From: Hofstenia miamia
Taxonomy: Eukaryota; Xenacoelomorpha; Acoela
Assembly (NCBI GenBank): GCA_004352715.1
Contig: SCFE01000102.1
Coordinates: 741,946-805,945 of the forward strand
Length of the DNA: 64,000 nucleotides
Reading direction: 5' to 3'
The position numbers were made by a program, and so were the translations under genes. The notes under the pieces are model-generated. The model saw nothing but the letters and a program-made list of their open reading frames with translations, had not been told where the DNA came from and did no database searches. Shown here in pieces: positions 11,535 through 23,200 of the stretch. The stretch's first letter is position 1. Every line of letters starts with the position of its first letter.

Positions 11535-12026
11535 GTTAATATGGATGAACAAACCAAAATTTGACCCAGAAATATGGGATATTAATCTATTAACTGAATT
11601 TAGGTAAACAAATGAATGAGCCAAACAAAGAATCAATCACCACTGAAAAGCAGAAGAGTCAGAAGGAGAAATGCACAATCCAAATGTCAACTAATGGACA
11701 GGGGGATGGAGTGACAACCTACCAAAAACTTTAGAAAGCAGATAAGAAGGAGGGCACCCTCACCCAATTGCCAACTAAAAGCAGGCAGATAAAATGGGGT
11801 ACCTCACCAACAACCAAATGTCAATTAAAGGATGGGCACTCAGAAGAAAAAAGAGGTTGTGGAAGAGGTCTTGCAAAACAAAGTGGGTTGGTCATAGAAC
11901 CCCCATCAGCAAAACTCAATGCCAACTAAAGGGCAATGAGTACACAGCTAAATAATTCACTCCCCAAAAGCAATTAAATGACCCAGATATCAAGGAAATC
12001 AGTGATGAATCTGAAATGGATATAGG
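11535..12026. other. 3' end of the LTR-element body, no gene
   Basis: Non-coding tail between the integrase remnant and the 3' LTR. It contains an imperfect repeated phrase, (c)aactaaa(g)g, every 40-80 bp (about 11688-11935: gtcaactaatgg, gccaactaaaag, gtcaattaaagg, gccaactaaagg). Confidence 0.5.
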
Positions 12027-12288
12027 TGTTCCCTAAATTAATTTAAAGGAATTTTGAAGCTCCCACACAATCAGCCATTCATAATGTGGTGCAGCTAGTA
12101 GCCTAAAACTCAATGTGTGTTCATACATTAAGGATATAGATAGGAGCTTTAATCTGTTTAGCTTTCCTATGAATTCATTTACTGAAATAAGAGCAGGTCA
12201 TCAAATAGCTGGAAAGCTACCCATAGGTTAACCTGTTTTAGATCCAAATTCTTATGATACAATAATAAGATCTAGTATACATACAAGT

Positions 12289-13277
12289 GTTTGGTATTTT
12301 TTATCAACATATGAAATCTTGAAATCAACATAGGGAACCTTGAGATTGACATAGCAAAACATTATGACAGTATGAACAAAAATTTAGCATGAATGAGGTA
12401 TGAAGATTAATAACTAGGGAATGGATTCCACCTAATCCACCTAAATCCACCTAATCAACCTAAAACAGGGGTTTTTTCTGGAATCCACCTAAATTGACAT
12501 ATTTTAGGAATTTCCTATAGAATATACTATTATGCTATGGAAAACATGGTCAAAACAAACAATCAACACACATTAACTTTGTGACTATGCACAACATCAT
12601 TTTATTTACACACATGAATGTAAAATAATAGCACACAATGTCATTTTATTTGCACATCTAAACATAAAATAATAGTGCACAATGCATTTTGTTTACATTG
12701 TTTACTATTAACCAGCTAAATCAGTCAGCTAAATTTATTTTGTGTACAATAACCAATCACTCTCATCAGTTATATTTGTAATTTCAGTTGTTTACATGCA
12801 AGATTCTTAAAGAAAAATTCAATATTACAACTGCCCTATCTTCTATGGGTTCTGTGGCTTCTAATTTATTTGAGGTTTAAATTAAAGTTTTTCAGCACTT
12901 ACCTGTTTTTTAAAAATCCACCTAAATCCACCTAAATCACCAATTCAATACACCTAAATCATTAATTTTTTCCACCTAAAAATCTGTTCCCTATTAATAA
13001 CATTAGATGGGTCATTTAAAATTTTCTCATTTGTACATTAAAATATATATCTAAGTTTTTTTATGAAATCAAGTATAATATTTTATCATTTAGTCTAGAT
13101 TACAACTCAATAAACAATTGCTAAAACTAAATTTTGATGTCTTTTTTGATATAATTGATACATATACCTCATTCATGCTAAAATTTTTTGTACATATTGT
13201 CATAATGATTTGCTATGTTGATCTCAAGGTTCCCTATGTCAGTTTCAAGATTTGTATGTTGATAAAAAGTACCAACC
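12289..13277. mobile_element. family-1 MITE inside the 3' LTR
   Basis: Left end gtttggtattttttatcaac; right end ...gataaaaagtaccaacc. The flanking 9-mers are CATACAAGT (12280-12288) and CATACAAGG (13278-13286). The same insertion point is seen in the 5' LTR, so the MITE was present before the LTR element last transposed. Confidence 0.8.
12415..12993. mobile_element. 579-bp non-autonomous hAT-like element
   Basis: Short inverted ends TAGGGAA...TTCCCTA, flanked by a perfect 8-bp duplication TTAATAAC (12407-12414 and 12994-13001). The 5' LTR has the uninterrupted site with one TTAATAAC. Just inside both ends lie repeated ccacctaaatccacctaa motifs (12429-12470 and 12915-12980). No open reading frame of note. 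Confidence 0.88.
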
Positions 13278-14028
13278 CATACAAGGTGCTTATGAGCCCA
13301 TTTCATCATACATGTTTACAATGTCTATTATTTTAAGTAGTTGCAAAGTTAATGTATCTTATGGACTGTCTAGGACCTTATTATTGATTGTTTACATGTA
13401 CACAGGGATTATATATTTGCAATTACATGTAGGTTTATTTATCTGTAGTATCTATAATAAGCTGATGCATTCAGGTTGTGAACATTTGTTTATTGCACAC
13501 TTCCATCATAACAAAAACAATCAATGCACTGAATTTAATCAGAGTTCCAATTATCATGCACTGAGANCTCAATAAACAATTGCTAAAACTAAATTTTGAT
13601 GTCTTTTTTGATATAATTGATACATATACCTCATTCATGCTAAAATTTTTTGTACATATTGTCATAATGATTTGCTATGTTGATCTCAAGGTTCCCTATG
13701 TCAGTTTCAAGATTTGTATGTTGATAAAAAGTACCAACCCATACAAGGTGCTTATGAGCCCATTTCATCATACATGTTTACAATGTCTATTATTTTAAGT
13801 AGTTGCAAAGTTAATGTATCTTATGGACTGTCTAGGACCTTATTATTGATTGTTTACATGTACACAGGGATTATATATTTGCAATTACATGTAGGTTTAT
13901 TTATCTGTAGTATCTATAATAAGCTGATGCATTCAGGTTGTGAACATTTGTTTATTGCACACTTCCATCATAACAAAAACAATCAATGCACTGAATTTAA
14001 TCAGAGTTCCAATTATCATGCACTGAGA
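13106..14028 (+). repeat. 461-bp direct duplication around a single N
   Basis: 13106-13566 and 13568-14028 appear identical base for base and are separated only by N at 13567. The duplicated open frames it creates are not genes. Most likely an assembly join of overlapping contigs. Confidence 0.85.
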
Positions 14029-14359
14029 ATGATTCCTTGCACTGAGGCTTGCTTGTGAGTCATAACCAATTCTGTGGTAACTGGTGATCATTAACAGTGT
14101 CCATTCTTCATATTGTTGCATTGCTCTGCATTGGTTTTAACCCTGATGACGTTTAGATGTGGATCTAAATTGAGTTCAATTAGTGTTTGTATTACAAGTG
14201 GTTTTATCTACAATTGTAACTGATATTGTTAATTGATATTACTTGGACCACATGCTTAACTGTTTGGAATCATACACATCATGAAAGGAGGTTATTAATG
14301 GTAAAATTAGTCTAGCCTTACCTAATGTTGTCCATTCTAATTGTTGTCCAGATTCTACA

Positions 14360-17300
14360 CTATTTGGCTATTTATTATGTTAGTATTTTCAATATTTAAC
14401 ATAGTGATAATTTGATATGTGTTTATTGCATTATAAACTACTGATATAAATGTATTTTTATTCTCAATTACAGATACATGTAAAATAAAGTTGTTATTTA
14501 ATCAGTATTTTTTATAAAACAGTGTAAAGTAAACCACAAATTTCAAATGAGTGAAAACAAACAATTCGAAACAAAATATTAATGATTTTAACTGATTACT
14601 TGCTAAAATCAAATGCTTAAATGTTTAAAATTTACAAGAAACATATTAATCAAACAAAAAACAAAAATTGCTACATGGTGCTATTGTAGAATCATTGGCT
14701 GGTAGGGAAACTTAACTAGAAACTTAATTGACTCTGTAGAAGGTTTGAATAGTGTTTACAGAACAGCCATGATTCCGGAAAAAGGAATAACATAGAATTT
14801 ATAACATATAGATGTAACATTGGTAATTCATCCAAGTAACAAAACTACTTTAGGTAAGATCCAAGATGACCAATTCCTATGACTTCCAGCCAAAGCAGAA
14901 CATCCAGAAGTAAAGTGCTTAACCTATTGACTGGTGCTACCCTATTTGTCTCACTTGCTTAATTTCTATCTCAGTTCAGAAAATACAAACTCTCATTTTC
15001 ATTGTTATCTCTCAGCTCACTATTAAATAATCTGTAATTGCCAGATATTCGTGCTAGCCCATGGCATGGTATCATCACAGTGTTAGGTTTTATAAGTGCA
15101 TGTATGTGTTGAATTACGAAAGAGAGATTTATTATTTCCTTATACATAACCATATACGTAACTTAATGAGTCCACAATTCGGACTGGGTACTCAACAGAC
15201 CCCCAGAAGCAACTTGTCACCCCATGCTAGTGAAAGCACTCCCGAATTGTAGTTGATCTTAAGCAATAAGTTTCATTAAGATAATAAATAAATAGAAAAT
15301 ACAATGGTAAAAACGGCAGTTGAGAGTAGATAAAATCTATTAAGCTATCACTACATTTTCCTCAGGTTTTATACAAATGTTTAACTATTACCTGCCTTTG
15401 TTTACAATAATTAGATGTCAACGTAGTTTGACATGATCGAGTTCTTTTTCCCTCACAAAATTAAATTTGAGCAATAATAAGCACCATTGAGGGGACATCA
15501 AACTAGCAATAGTAACCTAAGATCGAAAATAGCTACTAACGTCATAGTGACGTAATAATACAAAGTAAATTTATAAAATAATAAAATCGACAAAATCCCC
15601 GAGTGACTCTACACTATTAATTATCTACACATTTGCAAAATTTAAGTGCCAATAGAGCTAAGAATGACTTTATAATTATGCTCAGAAACTAAACTACAGC
15701 ATCATTAAAATTGCTGTAGATGTAAAAAAGTTCAATTTTGCAGTCATTTCTCTCAAAATAAATCAAATGTTTATCTAGAGAAGAGAAATTGATACAACTT
15801 GGACAAATTTGTATGGGTTTTCTTAGTTTTAGAAGCACTACAAAATGTTACACAATATGAAGCCATTCATATACAATTGGAGTAAATTTCACCAAACTTG
15901 AATTTGAAATATAAAAAAATATTTGGTAATACTGCCAAATCTTGATAGATTAATGCTTCCACTCTAAAAATGGTATAAATTGATGAAATCCTAAATTTCT
16001 AAATAATAATAATTTTTTTCAAAATGTAGCATAAAAACTCACTTACCAATGCATTTCCTATTACATTTTGTGATATTATTAGTAAATAGAGTCCTGATAA
16101 TAACTTCAATGCATGTCATCATAGTTCTTCCTGTTGAAATCACAAGGAAAAAGTATTTGCTGTTTTGAATTTTTCCAAATTGCCAAAGAGGACAGAATAT
16201 TACAATTTTTCTAAGCTCTGATTCATGTTACTCTAGCTTTTCAGTTCCAAAAATGTAAAGTTTAACATGGTAAATATTCTTTCACTAAATTTTGTTTTTG
16301 TTCATAAACACTAGATTCTGATTTTTCCAATTCAAGTACTAGTTTGAATATTGCTTAAAAAAATTTCTAAGTTCAATCAAGTTTATTCAAATTTTATCCC
16401 AATTCTGAGTTACTATGGTTATGATATATTATTTTCCAATTGAAATTTAAACTTTTTTAGCTGACTTTGTACAATTTTATGTTAATGTTTTATTGTGTTC
16501 AGGTATAAATAGTAATTATTTTTCTTTCAAATTTTTCTGATTGAGTTAAATGAGTTCATTTTAAATATAGTTTCTAAATGCTGATCATGCAAAAAACAAT
16601 ATGCAAAACATGTTAATTACATGATGAAGTATATTTACCTTAGGATGTATTGTTTACAGAGAAATTTTTAAATTCTAACAATTCATTCTTCCTTTGAATT
16701 GTTGCAATTTTGATGTCCCTTAATGAAGTCCTGAATATTCATATAACAGATTGGATTCATTTTATTAATAAAAATGATTTGAGAAATATATATAATAATC
16801 ATGCTTAATATTTTATTGTGCTGCTTTTTCAGTAAATTCCTATACATTTTTACATTGTAGGCAGAACAGCGAAGATAAACAATATAATAATTTATTCCTT
16901 CATTGAGAATTAATTTAATATTTACAACTGGGCATTCACTAGGAATGATTACCACTACATTTAAATATGTTCAAGTTAGCTTTAACATGAATTTCTGTAA
17001 ATTTGTTATATGCAAAAGAGTATGATAATGCAAGTTAATAAAAACTCCTAAACATTTTAACCTAGAGCAAAAGATGAGCTCTGTCTGCAACATCAATTGT
17101 GATGTTGGGAATTTGGCAAACACATTACTAATCCTAGATGTCTATAATGTTTAATAATATGAAAATTAGATAGAGTAACTGAAACTTAATTCTTAATTGT
17201 ATAGCTAAAACAGAGACACTACTGATTAAAAAAAAATTGTACAAAATGTAAATAAGTAAAATACAGGTATAAGATAAATCTGTACAAAATGATTCTGTAA

Positions 17301-18268
17301 CAAAGAATATGCATATACTGATTAAGTAAATTTTGAAACTAGTTAAATGCAAACTATTTTATTTTCAAGCTGAAAAATTATTGAGACTACATTAACTTAA
17401 ATAGTATTAAGAAATTCAGAGGTTTTTTTCAACTAACTGTCTGGTACTTTTTCCTTACTTGTTTATTTTTCAAGTGTTTTAATCGTAGGTTTTGGGATTT
17501 CTTCAAGTTCATGAATCAGGTTTAGTCTTCTTAAATTTCAAATTTAACTAACCTGTTTTGTTATTGACAAATGGGTAGCTTGTGCATTTGAATTTCTGCT
17601 GATGCAGAAACAAACTCAGATTGCTCTTGACTCTGCATCAGAAAGTTTAACAGATTAATTTCGTTTGTCACAATTAATATTTGAAATAAATCTAATTTTA
17701 CAAATAATTAATATTCCAATCATTTTGGGAGTGATGTCACACTAATGACAAAAGTAATTGGAATGAAGAGAATTATTTTGATGACTTATTTATTAAATAT
17801 TGCAAGATAAAATTCAATCTATCAAGTTTTGTAAAGGATTGGAGTATATTGCTAGAGTGAGGTTTCTTTGGAAATCCAAAGCTCAACCAATGTTGCTGAA
17901 CATGGTGTTTTTATTTTAGGGAACCTGATTCTAAATATATTCTAAGTAAGACATCAAATCATAACTCAATTGTGAAATATTTGTTGATAATATTAAGAAT
18001 ATATCTGTACTATTTTAAAATACTAAAAGTAAAAATATTCACGTAGTTTTTATATTTTTTATAGCAATTAAGTCGAAGAAAAGAATGAAATTTTAGTTTA
18101 GTTTTCCTTCTAAATAAAGCTATATATTTACAATATCTTCAATATTAACAATACCTCTACTATTTTATTAGCTATTGTTTTGCGAGGGTTCTGCTGAAAA
18201 AATTAAGAGGCACAGAGGTCCATTGATAAAACAAATTTTGAGAACCAATGTTCTATAATAACATTTTA
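14360..18268. other. no gene recognised
   Basis: Nearly 4 kb of AT-rich DNA downstream of the LTR element. Open frames at 16955-16683 and 17352-17134 (minus) and 15061-15252 (plus) show no family motif, no splice context and AT-driven composition. No inverted-repeat element was recognised. Confidence 0.45.
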
Positions 18269-18281
18269 AATATATATACAC

Positions 18282-18317
<36 letters not shown>

Positions 18318-18319
18318 TG
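18269..18319. repeat. (TA)n tract
   Basis: Imperfect TA repeat with a central tttata interruption. Confidence 0.9.
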
Positions 18320-18494
18320 TAGCCTCACTGGAATACATGTATATCAACTTGCTAATAGAACATAGCTAAAACTGTTCTCTATTTATGAGTAATTCTTGGT
18401 TTTATATACACTAAATTATAGACATATTTACAAATAACAAGCTTGATTCGAAAACACTTCCTCTGGCTGATAAACAACCAGTACGGATGTTACA

Positions 18495-18528
<34 letters not shown>

Positions 18529-18532
18529 CTTG

Positions 18533-18685
18533 NNNNNNNNNNNNNNNNNNNNNNNNNNNNNNNNNNNNNNNNNNNNNNNNNNNNNNNNNNNNNNNNNNNN
18601 NNNNNNNNNNNNNNNNNNNNNNNNNNNNNNNNNNNNNNNNNNNNNNNNNNNNNNNNNNNNNNNNNNNNNNNNNNNNNNNNNNNNN
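18533..18685. other. assembly gap, 153 N
   Basis: The left side of the gap ends (TA)n-tttcttg, and the right side begins (TA)n-tttcttg. The same sequence on both sides suggests a collapsed or duplicated TA microsatellite rather than lost unique sequence. Confidence 0.95.
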
Positions 18686-18710
18686 TATATATATATATAT
18701 ATATATTTCT

Positions 18711-20082
18711 TGGCTACATAATGGCACCAAATTTTGTAATGCGCATTTATGAAGTTATTAAGCAAGTGTGGTTCCACCAACCTTCCAATTACGGCAAATC
18801 CAATATGCTTAAGTATCTTTAGAAGAACGAAGTAAAATATAATGACTAGCTTATTTGAGCATGGGTTTACAAAAGACAGATGTAGGCACATGCACCTCAA
18901 ATAATGTTGATAAGCAATATGAATTTAAAAATTGAAGATTATTAGAATATATTTTCATATTGTTTTGAATAAATAATTAATGTTCTAATGTTAAGATGTA
19001 CTGTAATTATTAAATTTTAAGTAGCAATTTTGCCCAGTGGAAGTTATTAATTTTTTATTTACAAATAAAACTCATTGAATTTCATAGTGAGGGACTAATA
19101 AATCATTTTTCGTTGTCGAAGTCTATTTATAAAGTTTAAAGCGCAATCTACTCAACTTTTAAATCCTAAGAAAAGTAATTTCTCTTCCTAAAAAGCTCTG
19201 CGATTATTAGAGAACGCTGTTGAAAGCTTATCTCCAGACTGCATGGAGCGTTTATTTTGTATTAAATTTGAATGTTGGATACAACTTTCAATCATATGTA
19301 ATTTTATCTTCAAAAAGTTTAAAGTATGCACAAACACTCTAGATGCAGTGGCAAATTTTCAAGAGTACGATAAATAAATTATAGAAAAGTATTCATACCG
19401 TATAAACCTCCCTCGCGATTTTTTGTACTGAATTTTGTTAGACAAAAACTGAAATAATGAGAAAAATATTGAAATTTATTGAGGTTTTTTTAAAGGATAA
19501 TTCATAATTTTGGACTTTATTAAATGAATCCATTACTTATTGAAAAATTGTCTACTTTGAATAAGTGCAGGTATTGTGATAGAATGTGCCTAAAATATCA
19601 TTTCTGAGAAGAATTTTGCCTGCAATAACTGTATTAGATTAACAACACGTGTTAACTAGAATTTTAAAATAATCAAGAAATACCAGTCTTTGTGGATACT
19701 ACCCTTTTTAATGTAGACGAATTAATATTCAAAACAGTTAAACATTAATAGTACATATTTTCTAAGATAAAACTAGATGCAAAATTTTATTATTATACAC
19801 TGCTATCAATAAATATTAATTGCTATTCATATTTCACATGATTACAAGTGTAGACTATACTAAATGATAAGTCATAATGGGTTAATTTTCTATGTAATCA
19901 GAAAAAATTTTTTACATTCACTATTCTGTATATTATACGTTGACTACAAAGACATAGCACAAAAACTGTTCTAAAAGTAGTTTTCAAGCATGAAAACCAG
20001 TTTTAAAATCTTCACTATAAAAAAAATAGGTTTGAAATTATACGAAGCAATCAGTAGTTGATCAAGATAATCAACCGTATGC
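18711..20082. other. no gene recognised; 3' flank of AADC copy 1
   Basis: AT-rich sequence downstream of the copy 1 stop codon. A minus-strand AATAAA (tttatt near 19786) could serve as its polyadenylation signal, but this is unproven. Confidence 0.35.
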
Positions 20083-20267
20083 TCAAGTTAAACTCGCTGC
20101 ACAATTCTGAATGACCTTCCAAGCAAATTCAATATCTCTTAATTTCATAAAACGACTGCAGGTAACAAATCGCAGAAAGTTAATATCTTTTATTTTTGAT
20201 CGACTGATGAAGATTTTTCTGGTTTCATTAACTTTTCTGTACAGCATTTCAGTCAACTCATTCGGAC
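20083..20267 (-). CDS. AADC copy 1 exon 7 (last)
   Basis: 185 nt after acceptor ATGTTTAG, ending in TGA. Encodes [33 protein letters not shown] and [10 protein letters not shown], the C-terminal domain with the family LRF-x-x-CSR motif. It lies 3.8 kb from exon 6. No start codon is expected here, so a plain search of the plus strand hides it. Confidence 0.9.
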
Positions 20268-23200
20268 CTAAACATTTGAAGCCGTCATTATCATGCTATT
20301 TCAAGTTTATATTAAACATTCATTTAGTAGGAGTCAGGTATTTAGATTACAAAAATCAATGAAATGAAATATCATAAATTAGCAAAGAATAATTTACTTT
20401 TAAGATGACAAATGTGAACTTGTAATTTAATTACTGTTTAATTTTTAGCATAATCTTCTGACATGAATTTTATTGCTGCCTGATTTTTTTAATTTGCACA
20501 TAGACTATATACATAGAAATCTAAGTAAATAAACGATAAATTAAGTATGTAAGAGGGTGATACACGTTCAATAAGTTGTGTGTTAAATTTAATTGTTCTA
20601 TAAACAACTAACCGCAAGTTGAATGGGCGTTGAGGTGACACACGATTCAACTTGTGGGTCAAAATTGCAGATATAACCCAATTTCAACTAGAATTTGAGT
20701 TAATGCTTTAGGTAAAAATTGTATTGTTTTCACAGATATAATATTCCACTATGTACAACAAACGGAGAAAGCTTGCGAATTTAAAAAAAAATAGATTTGA
20801 ATATTTCTTCAATAGCATATGGAAATCAACCTAGATTTATAAACAATGTGTTGAAAAATAAAACTAAAATTTTACATTAGTTTCTTGCACTCGTCTAAAA
20901 TTAAATTATTTTTAATAGAACATTATAGTCTAGCAAACCAAAAATTGAAAAAACAAATTTTAACAATACTCATAAAAATGGGCCGAATTAGCATTAAATG
21001 TAAGTGAGACGGGCTTAGGCCTAAGTTTTCAGCCAGTTTCAATGCTTGTGTCACACCCTAGCAATAAATACGTATGTGTCTGGTACTTCATTACTGCGAG
21101 AACTATATAAATATTTATTTCAGAGTGAATATTTATTTGCTTAATTGTTTTTTAGAATTAACTCCCTTAATTAAAAAAGCAAGATAGCGCGATGCGTAAT
21201 TTTACAGTCATGAAAAAGATATTTTTTTATTTACAAAAAAGTTGATTGCAAGTACTAGTAAATACAATTTGACACAGTTTAGCAGTACTGCGTTATAGGT
21301 TACTGTTTTGCTAAATTTTGACGTTAATACTTAACAAATAGAATTCCTTTTGTTTGCTTCATATTCCCATTATTTATAACCTTCGCAGTATGTAGTGCTA
21401 ATTAGTTGAAATTAGAGATGAGTGCGGCGCGTAATACCGCGGACTACATTTGCGGTGCTTACCGGTAGAATTAAAACTACTTTCGGTGGCATAAAAGTTA
21501 TGTAGATAACGTATTTTGATTTAAGATTTAAAATCTCTAAGTATTTCTCAAAAAATTGTTTATGAATGAAAATTTATAGATTTCACTTGCAATATATTAA
21601 TACTAATTTTTGGTGAGTAGGAACATCACTGAGAGAACAGTTAAGCAGAAAGATACAAATGAATGAGTCCCCGAAGAAGATATTGAAGAGAGTCAAATCA
21701 ATTTAAGTGATAATGCAAGTCAAGAACAAAAATTATTCTTGCAAGAAATTCCAATCACTGGTGAAATTAATAATTGAAAATGTGATTTGTGTTAATTTTG
21801 GAATTATTGAGAAGATTTAGAATGTTAATGAATATCAAGTTTCACTTCACACAGAGAGCAAGATACTGTATGATTTTCATTTTTAAAGAGAAAGATATCA
21901 TTGATTAGATTACAGTTTTCATTAGATTTCTACATAACTTTGTAATTGGATAGGATATGCCTAAGGCTAACTGTCATTATGCATATATTGTACACCTTTG
22001 CAATGTTTTTAAACACCTTTATTGCATCTTTTCACTTGATAGAGAGTGTAAAAAGGCATACATATTGGGGGAACATAATGCAATGCCTAAATCGTCGCAG
22101 AGTATCTCCACACGGTGGTTCCTTGTGTAATGCTAACACTCAGTGGGCGCGTCGGTCGGCGGATGCCCGTACCCACATTAGACGTTAAACCCAGAGAGCA
22201 GAAGGTGCCACCATATTTACTTTGTACATATGGGGGGCGGTAACGGTCGAGAAGCCTGTCTGTTTTAATATTGTGGAGTCAGACGTCGACACAGTTGAAA
22301 CACTGTTAGCAAGACTGCTACTGGCACCAGTTAGGGTGCGTCTCATAGAGCAGTCATACAAAGAGGAAACTCTCTGTTTCTGGCCTATGAGATAAGCAAA
22401 GGCCAGCGTTTGATGTGCCTTCCTGTGTCACAAGTAGTTATGATCCGATATTTATTCTTATTCTTATTCAGGAGCTTTTGCCTTCCTCGTGGCTAGAATG
22501 CTTTGCATTTTAGTAAAAACAGCTCCAATATTTTTCTCGAATCTCTTAACAGCCAGCAGGCGCTCTCTTAGTTACCACCGCTAGTAGCCTTGGTTGCCCA
22601 AAGCGGGAGAAGCGGAACCCTCTCAAATGAATTTCGGCCTTCGGCTTCACCCTGCTGATCAGACTCAAAACAGATCAGCACTCTGCGTGCCAGAGGTCGC
22701 CAGAGGTTTCTTACGATCAAACTGGCCTGGTACACCTCTAGGGGTCAAGGTCCGGACCAGGATCGCGGAATCACCCACTCATCAGTCTGTCGACTGCTTG
22801 AGTAAACCCACATATTAGGGCCCGGCGAATACCGATACCGTGGTATTTCTAAAATATCGATACCGCTGTATCTTGTTTAAAAAGCTGATCGGTATTTTAT
22901 TTAAGTGTAGGCTATGTGTATTGTATGCAAGCCCGCGGATCAATGCTTTCAATGTGAAAACTTGAAACATTTCTGTTGGAGTCTTAAGATATAGCAGTTT
23001 TGAAAATTACGAAATCTCTTAAGAAGAAAGATCTATTAATAATGCAGTTACAAATTTACAATTTTATGTTTGATTAGCGCACAAAATGTTGTAGTAAATA
23101 CCTTTACAAAAACGAACTATTTACAGATATTTCTTAAAAAATCAGCTTTACAAATTGTGCCCATTTTTGTCAGAAACGCATCCCTACTTGTAATGGCTAT

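Larger units (their letters stand above)
7617..14359 (+). mobile_element. decayed Ty3/Gypsy-like LTR retrotransposon with nested insertions
   Basis: Two related LTRs (7617-8662 and 12027-14359) begin TGTTC and end TCTACA, giving the usual TG...CA termini. They enclose a body with a primer-binding-like site right after the 5' LTR, a coiled-coil gag-like remnant (about 8880-9000), a mariner insertion and a broken integrase. Protease, reverse transcriptase and RNase H are not recognisable, so the body is internally deleted and the copy cannot move by itself. Flanking sequences (ctaaa left, ctatt right) do not give a clean target duplication. Confidence 0.75.
12027..14359 (+). repeat. 3' LTR, enlarged by insertions
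   Basis: Homologous to 7617-8662. It is longer because it keeps a full-length family-1 MITE (12289-13277), which is itself interrupted by a 579-bp hAT-like element, and because a 461-bp segment appears twice around a lone N. After subtracting these the length agrees with the 5' LTR plus its MITE deletion. Confidence 0.75.

Noticed and set aside
7612-14364. A 5-bp target duplication for the LTR element
   Set aside because: ctaaa and ctatt agree at only three of five positions.
22594-22818. 74-residue open frame in the GC-rich block
   Set aside because: No motif, no splice or start context, and the composition is explained by the block itself.
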